Of a stretch of DNA of 64,000 nucleotides, positions 15,968 to 24,231 are shown in pieces. The stretch is taken from positions 2,167,501-2,231,500 of the forward strand of contig NZ_CP016294.1 in assembly GCF_001704155.1 (NCBI RefSeq). The letters are read 5' to 3'. Both the position numbers and the translations under genes were made by a program. Positions within the stretch are counted from its first letter, which is position 1. Each line of letters starts with the position of its first letter. The stretch comes from Stenotrophomonas rhizophila (GTDB lineage: Bacteria; Pseudomonadota; Gammaproteobacteria; Xanthomonadales; Xanthomonadaceae). The notes below the pieces were generated by a model that worked only from the letters and a program-made list of their open reading frames with translations, had not been told where the DNA came from and made no database searches.

Positions 15968-18004
15968 ATGAACACCCAGACCCAGAACCTCCGGCGCAAC
16001 CTCGGCATCATTGCCCACATCGACGCCGGCAAGACCACGCTCACCGAACGCCTGCTGTGGAAAACCGGCGAGATCCATCGCGTCGGTGAAGTCCACGATG
16101 GCGCGGCCACCACCGACTTCTCGGCGATCGAGCGCGAGCGCGGCATCACCATCGGCGCGGCCGCCGTGCAGGCGCATTGGGCGCCGCGCGGCGAACCGAC
16201 CCACCACCTGACCCTGATCGACACGCCCGGGCATATCGACTTCGCCATTGAAGTCGAACGTTCGCTGCGCGTGCTCGACGGTGCGGTGGCGGTGTTCTCC
16301 GCCGTGGATGGCGTGCAACCGCAATCGGAAACCGTGTGGCACCAGGCCCGTCGCCATGGCGTGCCGCTGATCGCGTTCGTCAACAAGATGGACCGCATCG
16401 GCGCCTCGTTCGAGCGCGTGCTGGCACAGCTGGAGGACAAGCTGCAGGCGCGGCCGTGGGCGCTCGGCTGGCCGTTGGGCGCCGAGAATGCCTTCCACGG
16501 ATGGGTTGACCTGGTCGACCGCAGCACCGTGCAGTGGGACGACGCCGGCACGCCGACCCGCACCGCGTGGACCACCGCTGAGCACAGCGAGTGGGAGCCG
16601 CGGCGTGCGGAACTGGTGGAAGCGGTGGCCGACCACGACGAACTGCTGGCCGAAGCCTGGCTGGACGGAAGTGCGGTGGAACCCGCCGCGCTGCGCGCTG
16701 CGCTGCGCCGGGCCACGCTGGCAGGTGCCGGCGTGCCGGTGCTGGCGGGTGCGGCGTTCAAGAGCAAGGGCATTGAAACCCTGCTCGATGCCATCGTGGA
16801 CTACCTGCCCGCGCCGGAAGACCGGCCGGCCGTGGTGGCCACGGAGGAGGCGGGCGAGGTCAGCCTGCCGCCGGATCCGAATGGGCCGCTGGCGGCGCTG
16901 CTGTTCAAGATCACGCACCAGCACCATGGGGCATTGAGCTTCGTACGGGTGTATTCGGGCACGCTGAAGGTGGGCGATGCGTTGGCCAGTTCGCAGCATG
17001 CGCAGGGACGCCGGGTCAGCCGGCTGGTGCGGGTGCAGGCCGACCAGACCCACGACATCAAGCAGGCGGTGGCCGGTGACATCGTCGCGGTGCTGGGCTG
17101 GAAGGATGCGGTGAGCGGTGAAACGCTCAGTGCACCTTCGCGCCCGCTGCTGCTGGACACCATCCAGGCGCAGCACGCGGTGCTGGCGTGGCGGTTGACT
17201 GCGGAAAAGTCGGCCGACCTGATCCGCATCGCGCAGGGCCTGTCCAGCCTGGCCCAGGAAGACCCGTCGTTCCGCGTCGAAACCGAAGCGGACAGCGGCG
17301 AAACCCTGGTCTGGGGCATGGGCGAGCTGCACCTGGAGGTGATGGTGGAACGGCTGCGCACCGAGTGGAACGTCAACGTCCGCACCGGCGCGCCACGCGT
17401 GGCCTACCAGGAAACGCTGAAGCAGGCGGTGCGTGGCATCGAAGGCAAGGTGGTCAAGCAGACCGGCGGCCAGGGCCAGTACGCCCGGGTGGTGCTGGAT
17501 GTCAGCCCAAGCGAGGACGGCGAGGTGCATTTCGTCGGCCGCACCGTAGGCGGCGTGATCCCGCGCGGCTTCGTAGCGGCGGTGGAGAAGGGCGTGCGGA
17601 GCGCGCTGTCGGAAGGTCCGCGTGGCCATCCGGTGGTGGGCATCGAGGTGGCGCTGGTCGATGGGCAGACCCATGCCAAGGATTCGTCCGACATGGCGTT
17701 CCATCGAGCCGGTGCCGAAGCGGTGAAGGCCGCGCTGCTGCAGGCCGGAACACGCCTGCTGGAGCCGGTGATGGAAGTAGCCATCCACGTGCCGTCGGTG
17801 AATGTAGGTGACGTGGTCGGCGACCTCAACCGCCGCAGTGGTCGCATCGCGTCCATCGAGGACCAGGGTGGGCGTGCGGAAGTGGTGGGCTACGCGCCGC
17901 TGGCGCAGTTGTCCGGCTACACCACCTCGCTGCGCTCGCTGACCCAGGGCCGCGCATCCAGCGACCTGCGCTTCAACGGCTACGAAGAAGTACAAGCCGC
18001 CTGA
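15968..18004 (+). CDS. Elongation factor G paralogue (translational GTPase)
   Basis: 678 residues from ATG 15968. G-domain motifs: G1 AHIDAGKTT, G2 RGITI, G3 DTPGH, G4 NKMD. Domains II-V follow, including GELHLEVMVERL (domain III) and a domain IV/V with GRIASIEDQGG. It is shorter than housekeeping EF-G (~700) and lacks an rpsL-rpsG-tuf context, so it is a secondary EF-G2-like or ribosome-protection-like GTPase. EF-G moves tRNA/mRNA and, with RRF, recycles ribosomes; paralogues specialise or release antibiotics such as tetracycline or fusidate. The structured leader suggests translation-dependent regulation. A role in resistance is not shown. Confidence 0.85.
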   Translation: MNTQTQNLRRNLGIIAHIDAGKTTLTERLLWKTGEIHRVGEVHDGAATTDFSAIERERGITIGAAAVQAHWAPRGEPTHHLTLIDTPGHIDFAIEVERSLRVLDGAVAVFSAVDGVQPQSETVWHQARRHGVPLIAFVNKMDRIGASFERVLAQLEDKLQARPWALGWPLGAENAFHGWVDLVDRSTVQWDDAGTPTRTAWTTAEHSEWEPRRAELVEAVADHDELLAEAWLDGSAVEPAALRAALRRATLAGAGVPVLAGAAFKSKGIETLLDAIVDYLPAPEDRPAVVATEEAGEVSLPPDPNGPLAALLFKITHQHHGALSFVRVYSGTLKVGDALASSQHAQGRRVSRLVRVQADQTHDIKQAVAGDIVAVLGWKDAVSGETLSAPSRPLLLDTIQAQHAVLAWRLTAEKSADLIRIAQGLSSLAQEDPSFRVETEADSGETLVWGMGELHLEVMVERLRTEWNVNVRTGAPRVAYQETLKQAVRGIEGKVVKQTGGQGQYARVVLDVSPSEDGEVHFVGRTVGGVIPRGFVAAVEKGVRSALSEGPRGHPVVGIEVALVDGQTHAKDSSDMAFHRAGAEAVKAALLQAGTRLLEPVMEVAIHVPSVNVGDVVGDLNRRSGRIASIEDQGGRAEVVGYAPLAQLSGYTTSLRSLTQGRASSDLRFNGYEEVQAA

Positions 18005-18018
18005 GTGTCAAACGGAAA

Positions 18019-18039
18019 GGGGCCGGCAATGCCGGCCCC
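18019..18039 (+). terminator. Hairpin after the EF-G-like gene
   Basis: A perfect 9-bp stem GGGGCCGGC / GCCGGCCCC with loop AAT lies 14 nt after the stop. There is no U-tract on the plus strand, so it may only stabilise the 3' end. Confidence 0.5.
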
Positions 18040-18058
18040 AACCAGGCGACCAAGGATC

Positions 18059-18081
18059 GTAGTGACACGCCATGCGTGTCA
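18059..18081 (+). repeat. SMAG-type GTAG palindrome
   Basis: GTAG is followed by TGACACGC-CAT-GCGTGTCA, a perfect 8-bp stem with a 3-nt loop. Its right half begins the 40-bp tandem repeat that follows. Confidence 0.65.
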
Positions 18082-18158
18082 AAGCCATGACCCTGCGCAC
18101 GTAAACGAGCCATGCGTGTCAAAGCCATGACCCTGCGCACGTAAAACAGCCATGCGTG
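18069..18158 (+). repeat. 40-bp direct tandem repeat, 2.25 copies
   Basis: Copies start at 18069, 18109 and 18149 (last truncated to 10 bp). Each begins GCCATGCGTG; the first two continue through CAAAGCCATGACCCTGCGCA to GTAAA almost without change. The array fills the gap just upstream of the peptidase gene and seems to have grown from one arm of the adjacent SMAG palindrome. Confidence 0.8.
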
Positions 18159-18189
18159 ATAATAGGCGCAACCGTTTCAGGAGCGCCCA

Positions 18190-19110
18190 ATGACCACCCC
18201 CCATTTCTACCCCGTCGGTACCCCCGGCCAACCCTGGGGCGATACCGAGCGCGCGGAATGGCGCGCGCGCCAGGTCGTGCAGCGCCACTACGCCGACGAC
18301 GTGGTCGCCCCCTTGAATGCGCTGCCCGATGCACTGGAGATCGTCCAGTACGGCCAGCTTGAAGCCATCACCGACACCTACCCGCTGCTGCTGGCCAAGA
18401 CCCGCAACTGGGACCCGGCGCTCCCCACCGCACTGGTCACCGGCGGTGTGCACGGTTACGAAACCAGCGGCGTGCACGGTGCACTGCAGTTCCTGCGCGA
18501 CCACGCGCAGGAGTACGCCGGCCGCATCAACCTGATCGTCGCCCCCTGCGTGTGCCCCTGGGGCTACGAACGCATCCAGCGCTGGAACCGCGATGCGATC
18601 GATCCCAACCGCAGCTTCCGTGACGGTGGCCGCATCGTTGAAACGGCCTCGCTCATGCACTGGGTCGCCGCCCGCAACGACGACCTGCTGGTGCACCTGG
18701 ACCTGCACGAGACCACCGACAGCGACGCGCATGAGTTCGACCCGGCGCTGGCCTCGCGCGATGGCAAGCCGTGGCACCCGGAAACGATTCCCGACGGCTT
18801 CTATGTGATCGGCAACAGCGAAAATCCGGAACCGGCGTTCCAGCGTGCCCTGATCGCCGCCGTGGCCCCCATTACCCACATCGCCCCCGCCGACGCGCAG
18901 GGCAACCTGGTCGGGCTGCCGCTGCAGTCGCCGGGCGTGGTGTGGGGCGAATCGCGCTCGATCGGCGCCTGCGCGGGGTTCACCAGTGCCCGCTTCGCCA
19001 CCACCACCGAGGTGTACCCGGACAGCCCGCGGACCACGCCGACGGAGTGCAACGCCGCACAGGTGGCTGCCGTGCGCGCGGGGTTGGACTTCGCCCTGCA
19101 GGCAGGGTAA
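18190..19110 (+). CDS. M14-family zinc carboxypeptidase-like protein
   Basis: 306 residues without a signal peptide. The M14 zinc signature is present as TGGVHGYETSG (HxxE) and HLDLHETTD for the third ligand; RWNRDAIDPNRSF matches the substrate-carboxylate Asn-Arg motif. A candidate catalytic Glu lies in TTEVYPDSP. It is closer to succinylglutamate-desuccinylase/deacylase-like M14 members than to digestive carboxypeptidases. Probably cytoplasmic; the substrate is not known. Confidence 0.8.
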   Translation: MTTPHFYPVGTPGQPWGDTERAEWRARQVVQRHYADDVVAPLNALPDALEIVQYGQLEAITDTYPLLLAKTRNWDPALPTALVTGGVHGYETSGVHGALQFLRDHAQEYAGRINLIVAPCVCPWGYERIQRWNRDAIDPNRSFRDGGRIVETASLMHWVAARNDDLLVHLDLHETTDSDAHEFDPALASRDGKPWHPETIPDGFYVIGNSENPEPAFQRALIAAVAPITHIAPADAQGNLVGLPLQSPGVVWGESRSIGACAGFTSARFATTTEVYPDSPRTTPTECNAAQVAAVRAGLDFALQAG

Positions 19111-19174
19111 CGGTCTTCGCGCGGCGGGCATCCCGCCGTGGCTATCATCGGCGCAACCCTCCGGGACCTGACCG

Positions 19175-19915
19175 ATGAAACGATTGCTGTGCCTGTTGCT
19201 GATGGTGGCCGCGTTGCCGGCCACCGCCGCCGAACTGACCGTGTCGGCCGCGTCCAGCCTGACCGAAAGCTTCCGTGACATCGCCAGCGCGTACGAGGCG
19301 GCACATCCCGGAACGAAGGTCGATCTGAACTTCGCCGCGTCGGGTGTGCTGCTGCAGCAGGTTTCGCGCGGCGCGCCGGTGGATGTACTGGCCACTGCCG
19401 ATACCGAAACGATGGCCCAGGCGGCGAAGGGCGGACTTCTGGAAACCGGTTCCCGCCAGTTCTTCGCCACCAACCAGCTGGTGGTGGTGGTGCCGCCGGG
19501 CCGCAGGGATGCCCCCGCGTCCTTGGCCGCGCTGGCAGGGAAGGGCGTGCAGCGGGTGGCGATCGGTAATCCGGACAGCGTGCCGGTGGGCCGCTATGCC
19601 CGCGCCGCGCTGCAGGACGCGGGGTTGTGGGAAGCGATGACAGGCAAGACCATCACGACCCAGAACGTGCGCCAGTCCCTGGATTACGTGGCACGCGGCG
19701 AGGTGGATGCCGGCTTTGTCTACGCCAGCGATTACCAGGCCATGCCCGGCCGGGTGGTGCGTGCCTTCGACGTGCCGCTGAAGACCCCCATCAACTACCC
19801 GGTGGCGGTGATCAAGGACAGCGCCCGCGCGGCGGAAGCGCGCCGTTTCGTGGCCTTCGTGGTCTCACCGCAGGGCCAGGCGATCCTGCGCCGCCACGGT
19901 TTCGGCGCGCCCTGA
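19175..19915 (+). CDS. modA: Molybdate ABC transporter, periplasmic binding protein ModA
   Basis: 246 residues with a signal peptide ending near ATAAE. The mature start ELTVSAASSLTESFRDIASAYEAAHPGTKVDLNFAASG is the ModA signature, with the Ser/Ala oxyanion ligands. It captures molybdate or tungstate for molybdenum-cofactor enzymes. modB follows after 3 bp. A small GGCGGG/CCCGCC hairpin and a TATCAT element lie just upstream; no ModE site was recognised. Confidence 0.92.
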   Translation: MKRLLCLLLMVAALPATAAELTVSAASSLTESFRDIASAYEAAHPGTKVDLNFAASGVLLQQVSRGAPVDVLATADTETMAQAAKGGLLETGSRQFFATNQLVVVVPPGRRDAPASLAALAGKGVQRVAIGNPDSVPVGRYARAALQDAGLWEAMTGKTITTQNVRQSLDYVARGEVDAGFVYASDYQAMPGRVVRAFDVPLKTPINYPVAVIKDSARAAEARRFVAFVVSPQGQAILRRHGFGAP

Positions 19916-19918
19916 TCG

Positions 19919-20602
19919 ATGGCGCTGGACTGGTCCGCGCTCTGGTTGTCGCTGAAGGTGGCCGGCTGGGCTACCGCGATCAACCTGGTACTGGGCGTGG
20001 CGCTGGGCGCGCTGCTGGCGCGGCGCCGTTTCCCCGGGCGTGAGCTGCTGGACACGCTGCTGACCCTGCCGATGGTGCTGCCCCCGACCGTGCTGGGGTA
20101 TTACCTGCTGGTGGTGATCGGGCGCAACGGGCCCCTTGGCGCGTGGTTGCAGTCCAGCTTCGGCATCAACCTGGTGTTTACCTGGCAGGCGGCGGTCATC
20201 GCCGCTGCCGTTGCCTCGCTGCCGCTGGTGTTCAAGCCGGCACGCGCGGCGTTCGAGGACGTGGACGGGCAGCTGGAGCAGGCTGCGCGCACGCTCGGTG
20301 TCTCCGAGTTCGCACTGTTCCTGCGGGTCAGCCTGCCGCTGGCCTGGCGCGGCATCCTGGCCGGGCTGCTGCTCGCATTCGCGCGGTCGATGGGTGAGTT
20401 CGGTGCCACCTTGATGGTGGCCGGCAGCATTCCCGGGCGCACCCAGACCCTGTCCATCGCGATCTACGAAGCCGTGCAGGCCGGGCATGACGACACCGCC
20501 AACGGGCTGGTGATCCTCACCTCGGTGGTGTGCATCCTCATCCTGCTGGCGGCGGCGCGGCTGGTCGGCGGGCGCCGCCGGGAGATGCGCGATGTGGCTT
20601 GA
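19919..20602 (+). CDS. modB: Molybdate ABC transporter permease ModB
   Basis: 227 residues with about five membrane helices and the coupling motif EFALFLRVSLPLAWRGILAGLLLAFARSMGEFGATLMV (positions ~140-175), typical of ModB. It overlaps modC by 11 nt. Confidence 0.92.
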   Translation: MALDWSALWLSLKVAGWATAINLVLGVALGALLARRRFPGRELLDTLLTLPMVLPPTVLGYYLLVVIGRNGPLGAWLQSSFGINLVFTWQAAVIAAAVASLPLVFKPARAAFEDVDGQLEQAARTLGVSEFALFLRVSLPLAWRGILAGLLLAFARSMGEFGATLMVAGSIPGRTQTLSIAIYEAVQAGHDDTANGLVILTSVVCILILLAAARLVGGRRREMRDVA

Positions 20603-21260
20603 ACTGGATATCCGCCGCACGCTGGAAGCTCCCGGCCAGCAGTTCACGCTGGACGTGCAGCTGCAGTGCAGCCAGCGGCAGGTGGTGCTGTTCGGCCCCT
20701 CCGGCGCGGGCAAGAGCCTGACCCTGAAGGCCATCGCCGGCCTGCTGCGGCCGCACGATGGCCATGTGCGGCTGGGCGGTGCGACGCTGTTCGACGCCGC
20801 GCAGGGCATTCACCTGCCACCCCAGCAGCGCCGGTTGGGTTACGTGTTCCAGGACTACGCCCTGTTCCCGCACCTGACCGTGCGCCAGAACATCGCGTTC
20901 GGCCTGCGTCGCGGCTGGTTCAATCCCCGGCGCCGCGAGGCCGACCCCGAGGTGGAACGCTGGATGGCGGCACTGCGCATCGAGCACCTGGCGCAGATGA
21001 TGCCGGCCCAGCTGTCGGGCGGACAGCGCCAGCGCACGGCGTTGGCACGGGCGCTGGTGACACGCCCGCAGGCGCTGCTGCTGGACGAGCCGTTTGCCGC
21101 ACTGGACCACGCGTTGCGCGATCACCTGCGCCGGGAACTGCAGGGCGTTCTGGAGGCCACCGACATTCCGCTGCTGCTGATCAGCCACGATCCAGTGGAC
21201 GTGGCGATGTTCGGGCAGCAGGTGGTGGAGCTGGTCGACGGACAGGCAAAACACCGCTGA
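20592..21260 (+). CDS. modC: Molybdate ABC transporter ATPase ModC, short form
   Basis: 222 residues: Walker A GPSGAGKS, Q-loop FQDYALFPHLTV, signature LSGGQRQR, Walker B LLLDEPFAALD, switch His SHDPVD. The frame ends just after the ATPase domain, so it lacks the C-terminal molybdate-binding MOP/TOBE domain of the ~350-residue E. coli ModC and would not have that domain's transport inhibition by molybdate. Such truncated forms are known in other bacteria, so this need not be a defect. Confidence 0.9.
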   Translation: MWLELDIRRTLEAPGQQFTLDVQLQCSQRQVVLFGPSGAGKSLTLKAIAGLLRPHDGHVRLGGATLFDAAQGIHLPPQQRRLGYVFQDYALFPHLTVRQNIAFGLRRGWFNPRRREADPEVERWMAALRIEHLAQMMPAQLSGGQRQRTALARALVTRPQALLLDEPFAALDHALRDHLRRELQGVLEATDIPLLLISHDPVDVAMFGQQVVELVDGQAKHR

Positions 21261-21374
21261 ATACCGCACAAAACACGCTCGGATGACGGTTTCCGGATAG
21301 TCGCAAAGCACTCACGTCGAATTGACGATTTGCTCTCCATCCTGAATGCTCCAGCCTGCCAGTGGACGCCAGCC

Positions 21375-22799
21375 ATGTCCTCGAACGTCGTGAAGATGAC
21401 GCGCACGCAACTTACCGCCATGGTGGTCGGCGGCATGATCGGCGCAGGTATTTTCTCCCTCCCGCGAACCTTCGCCGGTGCCACCGGCCCACTGGGTGCG
21501 GTGGTGGCGTGGCTGATCGCCGGCCTGGGCATGTACACCCTGGCCCGCGTGTTCCAGCTGCTGGCCGAGCGCAAGCCGGATCTGGATGCCGGTGTGTTCG
21601 CTTATGCGAAGGAGGGCTTCGGCGACTACCCCGGGTTCCTTTCCGCGTTCGGCTACTGGATCGGCAGCTGCATCGGCAACGTGTCGTATTGGGTGCTGAT
21701 CAAATCCACCCTGGGCGCGTTCTTCCCGATCTTCGGCGATGGCAATACCGTAGTTGCGATCCTGGTGGCCTCAGCCGGCATCTGGTTGTTCCACTTCATG
21801 ATCCTGCGCGGTGTGCAGCAGGCCGCGGCGATCAACAAGATCGTCACCATTGCCAAGGTCATCCCGATCGTGGTGTTCCTGGTGATCATGGCCTTTGCCA
21901 TGAAGATGGACGTGTTCCAGTTCAATTTCTACGGCGGCGGGCTGGAAGGCGGCATCTTCGAACAGGTGCGCGCGACCATGCTGGTCACGGTGTTCGTGTT
22001 CCTCGGCATCGAAGGCGCCAGCGTGTACTCGCGCTACGCCAAGGAGCGCAAGGACGTGGGTGCGGCCACCATCACCGGTTTCCTGGTGGTCACCACGCTG
22101 ATGGTGCTGGTGACCCTGCTGCCGTTTGCGGTGCTGGAGCGGGCCGACATCGCCGGCATGCGCCAGCCGTCGATGGCCACCGTGCTGGAAGCGGTGGTGG
22201 GCCATTGGGGTGCAGTGTTCGTCAGCGTCGGGCTGATGGTATCGGTGCTGGGGGCCTACCTGGCGTGGTCGCTGATCTGCGCCGAAGTGCTGTCGGCGGC
22301 GGCGCGCACCAAGGACATGCCGGCCATCTTCGCCCGTGAGAACGCCAACGGGGTGCCGTCGGCGGCACTGTGGGCGACCAATATCATCATCCAGCTGATC
22401 GTGATCACCACCTACTGGTCGCGCGATGCGTTCTCGCTGATGCTCAACCTGACCAGCGCGATGTCGCTGATTCCGTTCCTGCTGGTGGCCGCGTACGGGT
22501 TGAAGATCACCCGGCGCGGAGAGACCTACAACGAGCGCCCCAACGAACGCGGGCGTGACCTGACCCTGGCGATCCTGGCCACGATCTACACCGCGTTCCT
22601 GCTGTACGCCGGCGGCATCAAGTTCATCGTGCTCTCGGCGGTACTGTATGCACCGGGCAGCCTGCTGTACTTCTGGGCGCGGCGCGAGCAGGGCGAAAAG
22701 ATCTTCACCAAGGCATCGGATTTCATCATCCTGGCCGTGGCGGTGATCGCTGCCATCGTCGGCGTGTACTGGATCGCAACGGGCTACATCCAAATCTAA
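21375..22799 (+). CDS. Basic amino-acid antiporter, APC superfamily (ArcD-like), copy 1
   Basis: 474 residues with about 12-13 membrane helices. The ATG at 21375 gives the family start (MTRTQLTAMVVGGMIGAGIFSLPRTF); MVVGGMIGAGIFSLP is the unwound substrate-binding helix 1 of the group that exchanges arginine for ornithine, agmatine or lysine for cadaverine. A second copy follows after 13 bp. An arginine deiminase lies 5 kb downstream, which fits arginine/ornithine or arginine/citrulline exchange; specificity cannot be read from sequence alone. Confidence 0.85.
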   Translation: MSSNVVKMTRTQLTAMVVGGMIGAGIFSLPRTFAGATGPLGAVVAWLIAGLGMYTLARVFQLLAERKPDLDAGVFAYAKEGFGDYPGFLSAFGYWIGSCIGNVSYWVLIKSTLGAFFPIFGDGNTVVAILVASAGIWLFHFMILRGVQQAAAINKIVTIAKVIPIVVFLVIMAFAMKMDVFQFNFYGGGLEGGIFEQVRATMLVTVFVFLGIEGASVYSRYAKERKDVGAATITGFLVVTTLMVLVTLLPFAVLERADIAGMRQPSMATVLEAVVGHWGAVFVSVGLMVSVLGAYLAWSLICAEVLSAAARTKDMPAIFARENANGVPSAALWATNIIIQLIVITTYWSRDAFSLMLNLTSAMSLIPFLLVAAYGLKITRRGETYNERPNERGRDLTLAILATIYTAFLLYAGGIKFIVLSAVLYAPGSLLYFWARREQGEKIFTKASDFIILAVAVIAAIVGVYWIATGYIQI

Positions 22800-22812
22800 G
22801 GACCACGCCGCG

Positions 22813-24231
22813 ATGAGCCCCGCCGTGGGTAGCCGCAAGCTGTCGCTGCTGGAGCTGACCGCGTTGGTGGTTGGCTCGATGATCGGTTCGGGCATCTTCG
22901 CATTGCCCGCTGCGTTCGCCGCCAACACCGGGGTGAACGGCGCGCTGCTGGCCTGGGCGATCGCCGGCACCGGCATGCTGATGCTGGCCTTCGTGTTCCA
23001 GTCGCTGTCGCGGCTGAAGCCGGAGCTGGACACCGGCATCTATGCGTATGCAAAAGCAGGGTTCGGCGACTACGCCGGCCTGCTTTCGGCGGTGGGCTAC
23101 TGGCTGGGCTGCTGCCTGGCGGACGTGGCCTGCCTGATCCTGATCAAGGCCACCCTGGGCCAGTTCTTCCCGGTGTTCGGCGACGGCACCACGGTGGTGG
23201 CGATCCTGTCCGCCTCGTTGCTGCTATGGGGCTTCCACTTCCTGATCCTGCGCGGCATCAAGGAAGCGGCGCTGATCAACACCATCGCCACCGTGGCCAA
23301 GCTGGTGCCGCTGGCGGTGTTCATCGTGTTCCTGGTGCTGGGCTTCCGTGCCGATGTATTCGCGCTGAACCTGTGGGGTGGCGAGCCGCCGGGCGCCGGC
23401 ACGCTGTGGGAGCAGACCCGGGGCACGCTGCTGCTGACCGTGTTCGTTTTCGTGGGCATCGAAGGCGCCAGCGTGTACTCACGCCATGCGCGCCGCCGCG
23501 AGGATGTGGGCATTGCCACCGTGGCCGGTTTCCTGGGCGTGCTCTGCCTGCTGGTGATGGTGACCATCCTGTCCTATGGCATCCTGCTGCGCCCCGACCT
23601 GGCCGCACTGCGCACCCCGTCCATGGCGGGGGTGATGGAAGCCATCGCCGGGCGCTGGGGCGCGCTGTTCATCAGCATCGGGTTGTTGATCTCGGTGCTG
23701 GGCAACTACCTGTCCTGGTCGCTGCTGGCCGCCGAAGTGCTGCACTCGGCCGCGCTCAACGATGCGATGCCGCGTGCGCTTGCCCATGAGAACCGTGCAG
23801 GGGTTCCGGACGCCGCGCTGTGGCTCACCAACGGCGTGATCCAGACCTTCCTGCTGGTCAGCTGGTTCGCCGACTACGCCTTTACCCTGGCGCTGAAGAT
23901 GACCAGCGCGATGACATTGGTGCCGTACCTGCTGGTCGCCGCGTACCAGCTGAAGCTGTCGCTGGGCGGCGTGGATGCGCCTGCCCATGCACGGATGCGC
24001 TGGATTGCCGGCATCGCCACGGTCTACGCCGCGTCGATGCTGCTGGCCGGCGGCAGCCGCTACCTGCTGCTGTCCAGCCTGTTGTACGTGCCCGGGTCGC
24101 TGCTGTTCTGGGCCTGGCAGCGCCACCGCGGCATCGCTTTCCGGCCTCTGGAAATGGGGGTGCTGTTGCTGCTGTGCGCGATGGCGGTGGCGGCGATCGT
24201 CGGCCTGGCCAGCGGCTGGCTGCGCCTGTGA
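22813..24231 (+). CDS. Basic amino-acid antiporter, APC superfamily (ArcD-like), copy 2
   Basis: 472 residues, clearly paralogous to the gene before it (LVVGSMIGSGIFALPAAFAANTG, GIEGASVYSRHARRREDVG, and the same lengths between helices). The tandem arrangement suggests local duplication with divergence of specificity. Its stop overlaps the GTG start of the next gene (GTGA), so the three genes are probably one transcript. Confidence 0.85.
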   Translation: MSPAVGSRKLSLLELTALVVGSMIGSGIFALPAAFAANTGVNGALLAWAIAGTGMLMLAFVFQSLSRLKPELDTGIYAYAKAGFGDYAGLLSAVGYWLGCCLADVACLILIKATLGQFFPVFGDGTTVVAILSASLLLWGFHFLILRGIKEAALINTIATVAKLVPLAVFIVFLVLGFRADVFALNLWGGEPPGAGTLWEQTRGTLLLTVFVFVGIEGASVYSRHARRREDVGIATVAGFLGVLCLLVMVTILSYGILLRPDLAALRTPSMAGVMEAIAGRWGALFISIGLLISVLGNYLSWSLLAAEVLHSAALNDAMPRALAHENRAGVPDAALWLTNGVIQTFLLVSWFADYAFTLALKMTSAMTLVPYLLVAAYQLKLSLGGVDAPAHARMRWIAGIATVYAASMLLAGGSRYLLLSSLLYVPGSLLFWAWQRHRGIAFRPLEMGVLLLLCAMAVAAIVGLASGWLRL

